A stretch of DNA of 64,000 bases from assembly GCF_027921745.1 (NCBI RefSeq), contig NC_079239.1, positions 399,501-463,500 on the forward strand. The letters run 5' to 3'. Shown here piece by piece: positions 42,984 to 54,672 of this stretch. The DNA is from Schizosaccharomyces osmophilus. Lineage: Eukaryota; Ascomycota; Schizosaccharomycetes; Schizosaccharomycetales; Schizosaccharomycetaceae. A program made the translations under genes and the position numbers. Each line of letters begins with the position of its first letter. Positions within the stretch are counted from its first letter, which is position 1. A model generated the notes under the pieces. That model was not told where the DNA came from. It ran no database searches and was given only the letters and a program-made list of their open reading frames with translations.

Positions 42984-45900
42984 ATGTTTGAGCATGCAAA
43001 CCGCTTTGCAATATTTCATATAAAAGGATTTAAAAGATTCCATATACAACCTCTATATAAACGAAAACATAACAGTTTCAGTTTCGATCGTTCCGTATCT
43101 CAACTTCATAAAAAATTTCGAACCATTCCAACCTACCGTTTACCACTACATCAACGTACCCTTATGACCATCCCAACTGAGTCATTAGAGTGGCCTGCTA
43201 ATAAGGTCAGGACCACTTTCTTAAAGTTTTTTGAAGAGCGTGGACATACCATTGTTCCTAGCTCTTCTGTAATTCCTTATGATGATCCTTCACTTCTTTT
43301 TGCCAATGCTGGTATGAACCAGTTCAAACCTATTTTTTTGGGAACTGTAGACCCATCTCACAAATATTCGAAGCTTAGCCGCGCTGTTGACTCTCAAAAA
43401 TGTATTCGTGCTGGTGGTAAGCATAATGATCTTGAAGATGTCGGTAGAGACAATTATCATCACACCATGTTTGAAATGTTGGGCAATTGGTCATTTGGTG
43501 ATTACTTCAAAAAAGAGGCTATTCAGATGGCCTGGGTATTGCTTACCGAGGTATATGGTCTTGAAAAGGACCAGCTTTATGTCACTTACTTTGGTGGCCA
43601 TGAAGAATCTGGCTTAGGACCTGATTTGGAAGCTCGTCAACTTTGGCTTGACATTGGTTTCCATGAGTCTCGTGTACTTCCTGGAGACCTCAAAGATAAT
43701 TTCTGGGAAATGGGTGATCAAGGCCCTTGCGGTCCTTGCTCAGAAATTCACTATGATCGTATTGGTAACCGCTCCGTTCCTGAACTCGTCAACATGGATG
43801 ATCCCAATGTTCTCGAAATTTGGAACATTGTCTTTATTCAATACAACCGTGAAAAAGACGGCACTCTTCGCCCCCTCCCTAACCGTCACGTTGATACTGG
43901 TATGGGTTTCGAGCGTCTAGTATCTGTCATTCAAAACAAGACGTCTAACTACGATACCGACGTGTTTACTCCTCTCTTCGAAAAGATTCAAGAGCTTACC
44001 GGTGCTCGTCCTTATACTGGAAAAATGGGCGATGAGGACGCGGATGGTATCGATACTGCTTATCGTGTTGTTGCTGACCACGTTCGTACCTTGACTTTTG
44101 CTATAAGCGATGGCGGTGTCCCTAATAACGAAGGACGTGGTTACGTCTTGCGTCGTATCTTGAGACGTGGTGCTCGCTATGTCCGTAAGAAGTTTGGTGT
44201 ACCTATTGGAAGCTTTTTCTCCCAACTCTCTCTTACGGTCGTCGAACAGATGGGAGAATTCTTCCCAGAGCTTCACAGAAAGGTTGCAGATGTACGTGAA
44301 TTATTGGACGAAGAAGAAGTTTCCTTTTCCAAAACTTTAGATCGAGGTGAAAAAATGTTTGAGCAATATGCAGCTATCGCCAAAAAGTCTTCTAGCAACG
44401 TTTTGCAAGGAAATGATGTCTGGCGGCTTTATGAAACCTATGGCTTTCCCGTCGATCTTACTCATTTGATGGCTGAGGAAGCCGGTATTAAGATTGACGA
44501 ACCTGGTTTTGAAGCTGCTCAAGCACATTCGAAGGAAATGAGTAAGCGTGCTACTAAGAGTGGCTCCTCTGGCGGTGAATTGCTAGTTTTGGACGTTCAT
44601 GCCTTGGGCGATCTAGCAAAAATGGATGCAGTCCCCAAGACTAATGATAGCTACAAACACGATGATGCTACTTTAGATTCTACCGTGAAAGCTATTTATC
44701 ATAGAGATGGCTTCCAAACTGCCACTAACGGTTTCGAATCTGGTGAGCAAATTGGAATCTTGCTTGATCGTACAAACTTTTACGCTGAACAAGGTGGTCA
44801 AGAGAACGACACCGGCCATATCGTTATTGATGGCAATGCCGATTTCCGTGTAACCAATGTTCAGGTTTATGCTGGCTACGTTTTGCATACTGGTTTCTTA
44901 GAATACGGCAATCTTAACGTCGGTGATAAGGTCACCTGTGAGTATGATGAAATTCGTCGTTGGCACTTGATGAACAATCATACCGTTACCCATGTTTTGA
45001 ACCTTGCCCTCCGTAATGTTCTTGGAGAAGGTATCGACCAACGTGGTTCTTTGGTTTCTCAAGAAAAGATGAGATTTGACTTTTCTTACAAGTCGTCAGT
45101 TCCTATTGATAAACTTTTGGAAGTTGAAAATTTCTGCAACGATCAAATTAAAAAGAACTTGCCAGTCTATTCGAAGGATGTCCCCTTAAAGGACACAAAG
45201 GAAATTAATGGTTTGCGTGCCGTTTTTGGCGAAGTCTACCCCGACCCAGTTAGACTTGTTTGTATCGGTGTTGACATCGATACTTTAATAAAAAACCCCA
45301 AGAACCCCGAGTGGCATAATTATAGTATTGAATTTTGTGGTGGTACTCATGTTGATAAAACCGGTGAAATGAAAGATTTCGTTATCCTCGAAGAAAGCGG
45401 TATTGCTAAAGGTATCCGTCGGATCGTATCAGTTACATCCACAGAAGCTAATCGTGTTTCGCGCGTCGCTAATGACTTTGACGCCCGCATAAATGAATTA
45501 GAAAAGATGCCTTTCGGTGCTGCTAAGGAAACCGAATTGAAGAAGATAGGCGTAGACCTTTCCAAGCTTACCGTATCTGCTGTTCGCAAGCATAATATGA
45601 GAGAGCACGTTGCCAAAATTACCAAGCAATTCCAAGATCAGGTGAAGGCTGCTAACGCTGCTGAGCAAAAGGAGGCTGTCAACGTGATAGCTGAATATTT
45701 TAAGGAGAACCCGGAAGCTCACTTTGTTGTCGCTAAGGTCCCTATCTCAGCCAATGCCAAGGCTTTGAGTTTCGCTCTCGCTCATACAAAGAAAAACCTC
45801 AAAGATAAGAGTGTTTACCTTGTGGCTTCTGATAATGTAAAGGTTGCTCATGCTTGCCTTGTTTCCAATGAGGCTTTGCAAAAGATCACTCCTCAAGAAT

Positions 45901-46043
45901 GGTCTCAAAAGGTTTGCTTACAAATTGGAGGACGTAGTGGTGGTAAAGGTGATACTTGTCAAGGTGTTGGTGACAAGGCTGAGAATGTTGATACCGCCAT
46001 CGAAGAAGCTATTGAATTCTTCCAAGGTAAATTGACTTTGTAG
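42984..46043 (+). CDS. ala1: Alanyl-tRNA synthetase, dual mitochondrial/cytosolic
   Basis: Single exon. From ATG 42984 the product is 1019 aa with a basic, acid-poor N-terminal extension ([19 protein letters not shown]...); from ATG 43164 (MTIPTES) it is 959 aa, the canonical cytosolic length. The class II core ([33 protein letters not shown] begins it), the editing domain with [12 protein letters not shown] (HxxxH) and [12 protein letters not shown] zinc motif, and the C-Ala region ([16 protein letters not shown]) are all present. A single eukaryotic AlaRS gene usually serves both compartments by two starts; the two in-frame AUGs show how. The frame also extends to a non-AUG TTG at 42954. 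Confidence 0.96.
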   Translation: MFEHANRFAIFHIKGFKRFHIQPLYKRKHNSFSFDRSVSQLHKKFRTIPTYRLPLHQRTLMTIPTESLEWPANKVRTTFLKFFEERGHTIVPSSSVIPYDDPSLLFANAGMNQFKPIFLGTVDPSHKYSKLSRAVDSQKCIRAGGKHNDLEDVGRDNYHHTMFEMLGNWSFGDYFKKEAIQMAWVLLTEVYGLEKDQLYVTYFGGHEESGLGPDLEARQLWLDIGFHESRVLPGDLKDNFWEMGDQGPCGPCSEIHYDRIGNRSVPELVNMDDPNVLEIWNIVFIQYNREKDGTLRPLPNRHVDTGMGFERLVSVIQNKTSNYDTDVFTPLFEKIQELTGARPYTGKMGDEDADGIDTAYRVVADHVRTLTFAISDGGVPNNEGRGYVLRRILRRGARYVRKKFGVPIGSFFSQLSLTVVEQMGEFFPELHRKVADVRELLDEEEVSFSKTLDRGEKMFEQYAAIAKKSSSNVLQGNDVWRLYETYGFPVDLTHLMAEEAGIKIDEPGFEAAQAHSKEMSKRATKSGSSGGELLVLDVHALGDLAKMDAVPKTNDSYKHDDATLDSTVKAIYHRDGFQTATNGFESGEQIGILLDRTNFYAEQGGQENDTGHIVIDGNADFRVTNVQVYAGYVLHTGFLEYGNLNVGDKVTCEYDEIRRWHLMNNHTVTHVLNLALRNVLGEGIDQRGSLVSQEKMRFDFSYKSSVPIDKLLEVENFCNDQIKKNLPVYSKDVPLKDTKEINGLRAVFGEVYPDPVRLVCIGVDIDTLIKNPKNPEWHNYSIEFCGGTHVDKTGEMKDFVILEESGIAKGIRRIVSVTSTEANRVSRVANDFDARINELEKMPFGAAKETELKKIGVDLSKLTVSAVRKHNMREHVAKITKQFQDQVKAANAAEQKEAVNVIAEYFKENPEAHFVVAKVPISANAKALSFALAHTKKNLKDKSVYLVASDNVKVAHACLVSNEALQKITPQEWSQKVCLQIGGRSGGKGDTCQGVGDKAENVDTAIEEAIEFFQGKLTL

Positions 46044-46280
46044 GTTTTATAATAGTATGAATATGTACATTAGTTGTGTGTGCTAATAGAGTTTTTTGTC
46101 TTGAATGTAAACTTTTCATTTTAGTAAGGTTACGAATAAATGGTTTATTAGAGAGCAGTATGAGCGTTTGTTTCTAAATTTAACGAATAATACTATACTG
46201 AAATACGAATGCCGTTAGTCTGGAGAACCCTTAATCTATCTGAGTAACTCAAGATTTTTTATGAAGTAATTATTTCAAAT

Positions 46281-47264
46281 ATGTCTTTGGTACCGTATGA
46301 CAGCTCAGATACAGAAAGCAGTGAGGAATCAGATGCCAACGTGAAAGACGTTCCTAAACTCCCAGAATTTTTTCATGATCTTTATAGAAGTATGGAAATG
46401 AATTGAGGTTTATTACTAAACAAACGTTTTTAGAAAGACGGAAAACGTTCGATAGTCCCATCTTTCACGAAGGAAGAAAACGGACGAAGGCTCATGTGGA
46501 AGGTCTATGGGCAGTTCAGATTTACCTGGATGGTATAAATATTTACATGTTTCGACGCAAAGTACTTGCTAACCAATAAGTGGATTTCCATGGTCCCCAT
46601 AAACAAAAGATTGAGGATATCATAGCCTCGCAGTCAGAGTTTAGAAGTCTATTTATTTCAGAGTATGGTGTCGGGAGAAATTTGCACCTGAGTTTGTCAG
46701 AATTTTTTAGAATTGCATCTGACGAAAGGAAAGCTGCTTTTACGACTTGGAAACAAGAATGCCAACGCCTACAGCAAAGGTGAGAAATACAATTGAAGTG
46801 AATTTACTTACTGTTTGAAAGAATAATCAAATACACGCTTCAAGACGTATGCCTTTTGTTTAATGATGAGAAAACTCGAATGTTTATCGTACTGAAAGCA
46901 ACTTTCGAAAATGTAAATCTCTTGAGAAAACTGTTAGAAATTTCAGATAAGTTTATGAAAAAATTCGAGGGAAAAGAGTTACGAAAGGTACGTTATATTT
47001 CACCAAAAATGTATCTGCTTACAGCAACAAGTCTAACCTAAATATTTGTAGGACTTTCTTCCCCATGTCTCAATTGCTTGGGCACATGCTAAGCAAGGCG
47101 ATTTTGAAGCTTGGGCCAGTTGCGACAGGGAAAATCTACGATTTATAAAACTAGAAACACTACTGAAGCAGATTCAATCGGCAATGCTAAAGTCGTATAC
47201 ATCCGAAAATAACAGTATAAAAATGCTGATGGGAAATACGGTTCACTCTGTCAATATGCAATGA
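46281..47264 (+). CDS. mpn1: U6 snRNA 3'-5' exonuclease Mpn1/Usb1
   Basis: Five exons: 46281..46389, 46434..46532, 46581..46779, 46822..46987, 47052..47264; 261 aa. Both 2H phosphoesterase tetrapeptides are present: HLSLS in exon 3 and HVSIAW at the start of exon 5. The enzyme trims the oligo(U) tail of U6 snRNA and leaves a protective terminal phosphate; loss destabilises U6 and impairs splicing. The acidic N-terminal tail (DSSDTESSEESD) is typical of the family. It is tandem between ala1 and cka1. Confidence 0.95.
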
Positions 47265-47813
47265 GTTTCTCTTCGAAACTTGCAGAGTATCACATCAATT
47301 TTAAAAGCATGCTTGAGCTATCGGATTTATAGAAAGCAAGCTTAAAAGACTACCATATGTAGTAGGAAGACCACTGTACACAATATGAAGACGATCTACG
47401 ACCTACGGTCATCAGTAAGAACTCTTATGGATTTTGATCTGCCAAACAGTATATGTTAGAACATTGCTATAACAAATGCAAGTAAACAAAAAATATTGAT
47501 TACTTTACTATTCCAAATGACATATGTTCAAACACTTTTATAGCTTCTTATCATTTCTAATTCTGTTCCTATTACGGTTTTTAGTTTGTTTATATTTGTG
47601 CTCCCTTTCGGTATACTTCGGTATTTTGACCACCGATCCCGAAGACATGTGCTTATATCAGAACCCTACGATTTGAGAGTTAGGTACAAAGACTTTTTAA
47701 ACCGTCCTTTCACCAGCCAGGAGCTAAAAAGTTGTTGAATATACTGTGTTCAATTAGTTACGGTTCAAAAAAAGGGTTTCTGCGATAAAAAAGAAGAAAA
47801 TAAGATTGCAATC
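47265..47813. other. Intergenic mpn1 / cka1
   Basis: 550 bp AT-rich; a short direct duplication (TTTCGGTATACTTCGGTAT) near 47606. No gene recognised. Confidence 0.5.
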
Positions 47814-49071
47814 ATGAATCAGAGTGAATGGGCTCCTGTAGTCTCAGTTTCGCGGGTTTGTAAGTGGCAGAAGCCAAAGGAAAGAATTATGCTAACAAAA
47901 ATCAGATGCTCATGTAAATGAGGAACTCCCGCGTGAGTATTGGGACTATGAAAACATGGAAGACACTTTTGGGTATCAGGACAATTACGAGCTTTTACGG
48001 AAAGTAGGACGAGGAAAATACAGCGAGGTTTTCGAAGGAATAAATGTTTTGAACAACTCTAAATGTATTATAAAGGTGTTAAAACCTGTTAAATATAAGA
48101 AGATTAAGCGTGAAATCAAAATCTTACAAAACTTAACTGGAGGCCCGAATATCATAGCTTTGCTTGATGTCGTTCGTGATCCAGAGGTACGTCCAGCATT
48201 TGTAGCCAAACACGGAAATGGAAAGACCTGATGACCGAAACGTTATGTTTCCTATGGCGTCGTGCTATGCATTATCGTGTTCCACCATCCGTGTTGTCTA
48301 GAAGAACAGAATACTAACCAGTTAATAGAGCAAAACTCCTTCCTTAATATTTGAATATGTAGACAACATAGATTTCCGGACACTCTACCCTACATTATCT
48401 GACTATGATATTCGATACTATTCGCATGAATTGTTGAAGGCATTGGACTTTTGCCATTCTCGAGGTATTATGCATCGTGATGTAAAGCCTCATAATGTTA
48501 TGATTGATCACAAAAGAAGAAAGCTTCGTTTAATTGATTGGGGTTTGGCCGAATTTTACCATGCGGGTATGGAGTATAATGTTCGTGTCGCTAGTCGATA
48601 TTTCAAAGGACCAGAACTTTTGGTTGATTTCCGTGAATATGGTATGTATAGAAGATGGATGAGAAAAAGCTAAAGTTTGGATTTTTGCGACATACTAACT
48701 AGACAGATTACTCCTTGGACATTTGGTCTTTTGGGGTTATGTTTGCGGCATTGATTTTTAAGAAAGATACCTTCTTCCGTGGCCGTGATAATTATGACCA
48801 ATTGGTGAAGATTGCAAAAGTGTTAGGAACTGATGATCTTTTTGCCTATATTGGAAAATACCAAATTGTTTTAGATAGACAATACGACAACGTCCTTGGG
48901 CACTACCCCAAACGTGATTGGTACTCTTTTGTGAATCGGGAAAACCGACAGCTGGCAAATGATGATGCCATTGATTTCCTTTCGCGACTTCTTCGTTATG
49001 ATCATCAGGAACGGTTAACCTGTAAAGAGGCCATGGCGCACCCTTACTTTAATGTTTTGAAGCAGTCCTAA
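47814..49071 (+). CDS. cka1: Casein kinase II catalytic subunit alpha
   Basis: Four exons: 47814..47859, 47906..48186, 48329..48641, 48707..49071; 334 aa. CK2-alpha hallmarks: [20 protein letters not shown]-terminal segment, Gly loop [12 protein letters not shown], the basic substrate-recognition cluster [32 protein letters not shown] (DWG instead of DFG, diagnostic for CK2), and the [13 protein letters not shown] element. It is constitutively active and controls polarity, stress and many nuclear processes. Intron 2 is 142 nt, longer than its neighbours. Confidence 0.97.
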
Positions 49072-50025
49072 ACTTATTTACTAAATTATAATATCCCTAA
49101 TTACACTTATAATGGATATTTGTTTACACACCAAAATTATGGAAGTGTCGGCTCATTGCTTGGAAAAAGCCTATATTATAACCTCAGGGCATTTCACGAT
49201 AGTCGTTGGTTTGTACTCTAGTTGATATCAGTATATGCAGCTGAGTTTCTGAGGTTCTTTTTGACTTAGGTGGCTCGAAAAGTTGTATTTACCACCTGAT
49301 GGCAGTTCTCATTTCCTCCCTTTACTTTTGTTCCCCAATGAAAAGGTTGATATTTCCTTTTCGAATCATAGGCGTTTATCATAATAAACAATCTTTCTAG
49401 AAAATGCTTGATATTTTATTTTGTTATATGCTTTTTTATTTTTGTATACATATCGCGATTTCAGTATGTATAAACTATAGACAAATTGAGAGAACATGTA
49501 TTTTGACGGTTAGAACGTAAAAATAAAAGATTTGCAAGTTTTTGAAACGGATGTAATATATGTCCTGCAAGTAGGATACAGAAAATAAATCCCGAGACTA
49601 TAGAAGATGGTTAAGTTTGTATAATTCAAGAAATGAACACTTTATATTAAATTTGTCAATTTTATTCTTTTTATTGTTGGGTTGTTTACAGATTTTTATG
49701 ATAAACACATGAATTTCATCCTTTGTAAAAAAAAAAAAAAAGTTGTCTACTTTGCCAGCCTTTATTTGTTTTTTCTTCGACTTGCATTGTTCAAAAGTAG
49801 CACCACCAGAGGTCAACTCATTTTTCAAAGTGAAGATACGGAAAGGAGAAAGGATTTAAAAATAGCCAATTGAAAAGACAAAAGGATTTAAAAGAAGAGA
49901 AACCCAAAGCTGCTTACCCAGAGTTAGCTATTAGTAAAGAGCGTGACAAGGAAGAAAGAATATCTTGAAAAGTTTTTATACACTTGTATATTTGTTAGCT
50001 CGCAGAATAATTATAAGAGGCAAGG
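49072..50025. other. Intergenic cka1 / hcn1
   Basis: 950 bp. The first 250 bp (49100-49330) is richer in G+C but has no open frame or recognisable RNA boxes. A poly(A) tract lies at 49727-49742. Nothing else seen. Confidence 0.45.
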
Positions 50026-50244
50026 ATGTTGCGAAAACAACCAACGGCAATTCAGATTACCGCGGAAGATGTTTTTGAGTATGATGATGAAAAGCTGAAA
50101 GAAAACCACGACTTTAGCTCGCCTTCTCATAATGTATCTCATAGACCAAAAGACACGTTTACGTCCATGCAGGAGAAGAAGAATCTATCGAAAGAGCGAA
50201 GGATCGGTATTGCACCTGGACAGGATCAATACGCCCAACCCTAA
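50026..50244 (+). CDS. hcn1: Anaphase-promoting complex subunit Hcn1 (CDC26)
   Basis: Single exon, 72 aa. The N-terminal signature MLRKQPTAIQITAEDV is nearly the S. pombe Hcn1 sequence. The acetylated Met and following residues thread through the TPR superhelix of Cut9/CDC16 to stabilise it (established structure). A second conserved block ERRIGI lies near the end. The middle is Ser/His-rich and shorter than in S. pombe (80 aa). Small but confidently coding because both blocks match. Confidence 0.93.
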   Translation: MLRKQPTAIQITAEDVFEYDDEKLKENHDFSSPSHNVSHRPKDTFTSMQEKKNLSKERRIGIAPGQDQYAQP

Positions 50245-50644
50245 CCAAAAGCAACGATTTTATGGTACAATGAATTGAACACAACAGAAAGTTACAGTTG
50301 TACACAAAGTGAAATGGAGGCATATTTCATGATTATTATGCTAAACTATGCTAAGTACTGACTGATCGCGTTTGACAGGAAAGACTAATCTGAATCTCAA
50401 TATATATGCTAAGACTGAGGCTTTCAAAAAGGCGCGTCCATATTATATTAATAAAAATAAAGAAATAGGAAACCATAAAAAGAAACAAAAAAGCATCTGA
50501 TAGCCAACGAGAAGGTGTACAAAGAATTAGAACAGTAAATGTTTAATTAGATAAAATTATCTAAAAATAACGACATGTAAATTAAAAAAGAAATATTTGC
50601 TCGCAGAAAATACAAAAGAAGTGAACAAGTAGATAAGGAAGGGT
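50245..50644. other. Convergent spacer hcn1 / hpt1
   Basis: 400 bp AT-rich, nothing recognised. Confidence 0.5.
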
Positions 50645-51277
50645 TTAAGCAGACTTGTCAGACAATTTGGCTTTCTGCTTGGCGACAAGGGCATCATGCT
50701 CATCAATGTCCATAGCTTCCCAAGGATACATGATCCAGTAGTCGGGAGTATTGCAGCCGGCAAAGTAGTAGTTTTCGACAAGCTCTTTGTTGAGTTCTGC
50801 ATTCTTGGGTTTGACCTTGTTGTGAACGACGAAAATACCAAAACTAGTCTTTTCATGTTCACGGTTCAATAGTTTTGCTTGCTTTGCAACATCGCGCTCC
50901 AACTCACGAACAGCATAGTGAAGAGTAGTACGGGTATCGTCGACTTCATCCACAATCAAAATGTTTTTTCCGACCAAGCTGACCATACCCAAAGTACTGA
51001 AATCCAACCACTGGGTACGTTTGACCTCGACACCTGGGACTTCTTCAGGAGAGTCGGTGGTTAGATCCTCATACAAGCTGAGACCAATGGCTTGAATGGG
51101 AATGTTTTTGCTTCCCTTCTTCTTCAAGAAGGTACGGAGAATACGAGCAGGAATAAAACCACCACCGCCAATGGCAATAATCACATCCGGTCGAAAAACT
51201 TGTAGGATGTGGTTGGCTTGCTCAGCACACATTTTATGAACATCGTTGTAGCTATAGTAAAGACGAACTGGCTCCAT
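50645..51277 (-). CDS. hpt1: Xanthine/hypoxanthine-guanine phosphoribosyltransferase
   Basis: Single exon, 210 aa from ATG 51277 (MEPVRLYYSYNDVHKM). The frame continues open upstream to 51475, but that part is hydrophobic Phe-rich leader translation without family similarity. The PRPP-binding motif NILIVDEVDDTRTTL and the loop IAIGGGGFIPARILR are intact, and the C-terminal PDYWIMYPWE matches the fungal type. Purine salvage: hypoxanthine, xanthine and guanine to nucleotides. A TATAAAAG element reads on the minus strand at 51493-51500. Confidence 0.95.
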   Translation of the reverse strand: MEPVRLYYSYNDVHKMCAEQANHILQVFRPDVIIAIGGGGFIPARILRTFLKKKGSKNIPIQAIGLSLYEDLTTDSPEEVPGVEVKRTQWLDFSTLGMVSLVGKNILIVDEVDDTRTTLHYAVRELERDVAKQAKLLNREHEKTSFGIFVVHNKVKPKNAELNKELVENYYFAGCNTPDYWIMYPWEAMDIDEHDALVAKQKAKLSDKSA

Positions 51278-51593
51278 GATTAGGTATAGATGAAAGCCCG
51301 AAATGTAATTATAAAAAAGAGAAAAGGATAGCGTAAAAAATAAACCAATAGAGAGCCTAAAGGGGAATTCAACAAAAAATGAATGAGCGGAATAAAAAAA
51401 AAAAAAACCAAAAAAACACACAAATTCCGGTTCTTTATGAAATATGCTGAATATACGTTGTCTGTTCTTTGTCAAACTCCCTTTTTGTTGTGCTTTTATA
51501 AAAAAAAAAAAAATCGATCAGATTATCAAAATCCGATATATGGGAATTTACACATTCGTGACACTTGTGAATTCGATACCAAAGAAGCCACGA

Positions 51594-51603
51594 ACCCTAC
51601 CCT
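51594..51603 (+). promoter_or_regulatory. HomolE box
   Basis: ACCCTACCCT, identical to the one in front of rps23, but no ribosomal protein gene is nearby and no HomolD core adjoins it. It lies ~50 bp upstream of the snoRNA-like element and ~315 bp upstream of hpt1 on the other strand. Confidence 0.65.
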
Positions 51604-51646
51604 AAGATCACTTGGTGGAAGCTCAAAATTCTCCTAGAAGTAGATA

Positions 51647-51726
51647 TATAGTCATGATGAAGAAGGAAATGGCGGCATAATTGAAGAAGAAAAAATGAGC
51701 TGAAAGTTGTGAGTCTGACTTCTATA
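51647..51726 (+). ncRNA. Candidate C/D box snoRNA
   Basis: Terminal stem TATAG 51647-51651 / CTATA 51722-51726. Box C ATGATGA (perfect RUGAUGA) is at 51654-51660 and box D CTGA at 51715-51718, with a possible D' CTGA at 51700-51703. Total ~80 nt, a normal size. Boxes and stem are in the right order and spacing, with a couple of unpaired bases between stem and boxes. D and D' are only 11 nt apart, so the guide would be upstream of D'. No target assigned. Confidence 0.33.
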
Positions 51727-52835
51727 TTTCAACGTTGCTTCCTTGCTAGTTGCCGACTTCAATATGACTCAGAAGTATTCTCTGGATTTTGTCGCTTCTA
51801 TAGTTGACAATGCTGAGCAGGTCCATGCTTCAGCCCTTTAAATTGTGTTCAAGAGAGCAGCAAGAGACTTTAGTAAATGTTGTAACTGTCTGGAGTCTGT
51901 CATTGATTAATCAAGTGGAAAAGAATAGAAAAAGAAAAGAAAATAGACGTTCATAGCGAAAACATTATAAACAAAATAACAACTTGGATTGGGATCGAAT
52001 AGTGTAAAAAGTCTTCAGCGAACAAGTAGACTCGTTAAAAGTGAAGGCCATTGAATTTTACGTTTGCTTGTAGTCGTAAATTTCAATATCCATTTTTACT
52101 GAAAGCATGCTTCGTATATTTCTTTCCCCGGCTCTTCTTGTATTCTTCTTTGTTTATTATCCTAAACCGTAAAAGCATATGGTTATAGTATGCTCTTATA
52201 GTTACAACAATAATGCATATGCTTCAACCATTGTATCATCTTGGTTTTAGGGATGATCTGATATCAATCTCCACCGTATTCCTACTTCAATACCACCACC
52301 TTTTTTGCAAGTTTTCTGACATTTCTTTCTTTCTTTTTTCCGTTTAAAACCCAACTGGTTTTTTTTTGAACGATCCCTTTTATGTGATTTTCTTGAACGC
52401 TCGACCAACTTATTTCCTTCTTGAATTTACCATATAGATCTTGAAAGAAGCATTATATAAAGTTATCAAACCAAACCACCAAATCGCTAATCCTAATCTT
52501 TCTTGGATTAAAGAAGCTATAAACTACCAACTGTTGTCAGTATTACGATACGATACGAAACAAAATAAGCCCGTTTTTATTCTTTTATTGAGAAAGGCAA
52601 AGTCGACTTGCTGAAGCTCAAGCAAACTACATTTGTCGTATTTGCTTCTTTTTGAAGAATCTTTTTCAGTGATTTATCAATACAAAATCGTCAAGAGTAT
52701 TTGTTGAGAGGATTACTTGCCTTCCTTTCAAATTCCTGGCCTGCTTCGTTTTTTTTGTGTTTATCATTTCCTAATTTCTAATTTTTGTTTTCATTTTGTT
52801 GTTTATTTTCCTGTTTCTCTCTCGATCTAGTCTTC

Positions 52836-54017
52836 ATGGATTTTTCACGCCAAACCCGTATTATCTTGCTTTTGACTATCGACATCACCTTTTTCTTTAT
52901 TGAAATTATTACAGGCTATGCGATTGACTCACTGGCTCTTATCGCCGATTCTTTCCATATGCTAAATGACATTGCCAGTTTGTTCATTGCACTTTGGGCA
53001 ACTAAGCTCGCTCATTCCACCGATTACGAGGCTAAATACACCTATGGTTGGCAAAGAGCTGAAATTCTTGGTGCTTTAGCCAATGGCGTCTTTTTGATTG
53101 CCCTTTGCATGTTCATCTTCTTAGAAGCTATCCAACGCTTTATTGAACCACCTTCCGTTACGAATCCTACACTTATGCTCTTTGTCGGATCTATGGGCCT
53201 TATTAGCAATATTATTGGCATGTTCCTTTTCCACGACCATAGCCATGCCCATGGCCATGGCCACGATCACCATCAGGCATCTAATGCTCGTAACTACGAA
53301 TTCCCAGAAGAAGTTGATGATATTGAGTCAGTCTTACCTTCCACTATCGTCAACCGTTGTCATTTCCAAGGTGTTCCTCATGACCATCCTGCTGCTGACA
53401 TCGCTGCCACCGAGAACTCCCCCTTGCTTAGCTACATTGGTTCCCCCTCTGGCTCCAATGTTTCCAGAAAGTCTCCTAGCAACCACGGAACCATTCCAGA
53501 TTCTTCTCCCCATAAAGATCAACACAAACCCAAGCGTAGCCTCAATATGCATGGCGTTTTCCTTCACGTATTGGGAGACGCCCTTGGTAACGTCGGCGTG
53601 ATCAGTGCAGCCTTAGTAATTGGATATACAGACTACTCTTGGCGCTACCTATTCGATCCTTGCGTAAGTGTTTTGCTCACCTTTATCATCCTCCTCAGCG
53701 CCATTCCCCTTTGCAAGTCTGCCGCTTTAATTTTATTGCAAGTTGCTCCTCAAAGCATTCGCATAGAAGATGTCTCGTACCTCATCAGTCAATTAAATGG
53801 TGTTGAATCCGTCCACGAACTTCACATCTGGCAATTGTCTGACGTAAAGTTAATTGCTACTGTTCACGTTTGCGTTACTCTTCCCGATGACCGAGGTGAG
53901 TCTTATATGAAAATGACCAAGGACATCAATAGGGTCCTTCAATCCTTCGGCATTCATGAATGTACCATTCAACCTGAATTTGCCAATCATCCGTCCCTTT
54001 GCCCTTCTGCCAACTAA
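52836..54017 (+). CDS. zhf1: Zinc transporter Zhf1 (cation diffusion facilitator)
   Basis: Single exon, 393 aa from ATG 52836; the frame is open 51 bp further upstream but the conserved start is MDFSRQTRI. Six membrane spans. The CDF metal-site pairs are present: ADSFHMLND (HxxxD) in span 2 and HVLGDALGNVG in span 5. The His-rich loop after span 4 (HDHSHAHGHGHDHH) is followed by a long cytosolic Ser/Pro-rich insertion and a ferredoxin-like C-terminal domain (VESVHELHIWQLSD). It moves zinc into ER/nuclear-envelope stores and gives zinc tolerance. Confidence 0.96.
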   Translation: MDFSRQTRIILLLTIDITFFFIEIITGYAIDSLALIADSFHMLNDIASLFIALWATKLAHSTDYEAKYTYGWQRAEILGALANGVFLIALCMFIFLEAIQRFIEPPSVTNPTLMLFVGSMGLISNIIGMFLFHDHSHAHGHGHDHHQASNARNYEFPEEVDDIESVLPSTIVNRCHFQGVPHDHPAADIAATENSPLLSYIGSPSGSNVSRKSPSNHGTIPDSSPHKDQHKPKRSLNMHGVFLHVLGDALGNVGVISAALVIGYTDYSWRYLFDPCVSVLLTFIILLSAIPLCKSAALILLQVAPQSIRIEDVSYLISQLNGVESVHELHIWQLSDVKLIATVHVCVTLPDDRGESYMKMTKDINRVLQSFGIHECTIQPEFANHPSLCPSAN

Positions 54018-54672
54018 ACTTTTGTCCCGTTTCCTATGCCGCACGTTCAATGAGCGCATAAGAGAATACAGACTTGTTTTACCTCCCTTCGCTTCCCGCT
54101 TGTGATCTTATGCCTATTTTTAATATAATAAGCCTAAAATACAAAAAACACGTTTCATTTGGACCGTTACCCTTTACACTTCCGTCAGACTGGTCGATAC
54201 ATCTACTGGCTATAGATTTATGTTTATCGATTTGTACAATTCTTTCACTTAAAGTTTGCTATTTAGTTAAGACTATTCAAAATACACCCGATTGCAACTT
54301 TCTATATATAAAACATTTGAGTAAAATTTTTCGTTTAGTGGTTTAGTGGTTTCGTTGTTTTAATTGTTATTTCTTTTGTAGTTGTTTTTCTCTTGTTTCA
54401 TTTCTTCTTTTTTGTTTTGAATTCTCTTTGAGTTGATATTTTTTGTACTTTACTTTACTGTTCAAACTCAACACTAAATTCAATTATTGCTGCCTTTACA
54501 AGACTTGGTTTTTTCTTAAGCTTACTTCCACTAACCACCAAACTTACTTCTTGATAAAGTCGACAACGCCTTGGTTAATCTAACCTTTCCTCAGCTACCC
54601 TTTACATATTTCTCAACTACAACTTAGAAGGGATCAATTTCCCAAAAGATTGATGATTTAATAGTTGGATAC
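54018..54672. other. Intergenic zhf1 / pst2
   Basis: 655 bp AT-rich with oligo-T tracts. The frame at 54074-54346 is not convincing. Nothing recognised. Confidence 0.5.

Larger units (their letters stand above)
51278..52835. promoter_or_regulatory. Long divergent intergenic region hpt1 / zhf1
   Basis: 1.56 kb. It contains a HomolE box (51594-51603) and a candidate C/D snoRNA (51647-51726), described separately. From ~51900 to 52835 it is AT-rich with many oligo-T and CTAAT stretches and no open frame, and probably holds the zhf1 promoter and leader. Confidence 0.5.

Noticed and set aside
51278-51475. N-terminal extension of hpt1 (66 hydrophobic, Phe-rich residues)
   Set aside because: It is the translated AT-rich leader; the PRTase family begins at MEPVRLYYSY, and a TATA element lies at 51493-51500, too near for it to be coding.
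52785-52835. Zhf1 start at 52785
   Set aside because: The translation before ATG 52836 is non-conserved leader, and the CDF family start aligns at MDFSRQ.
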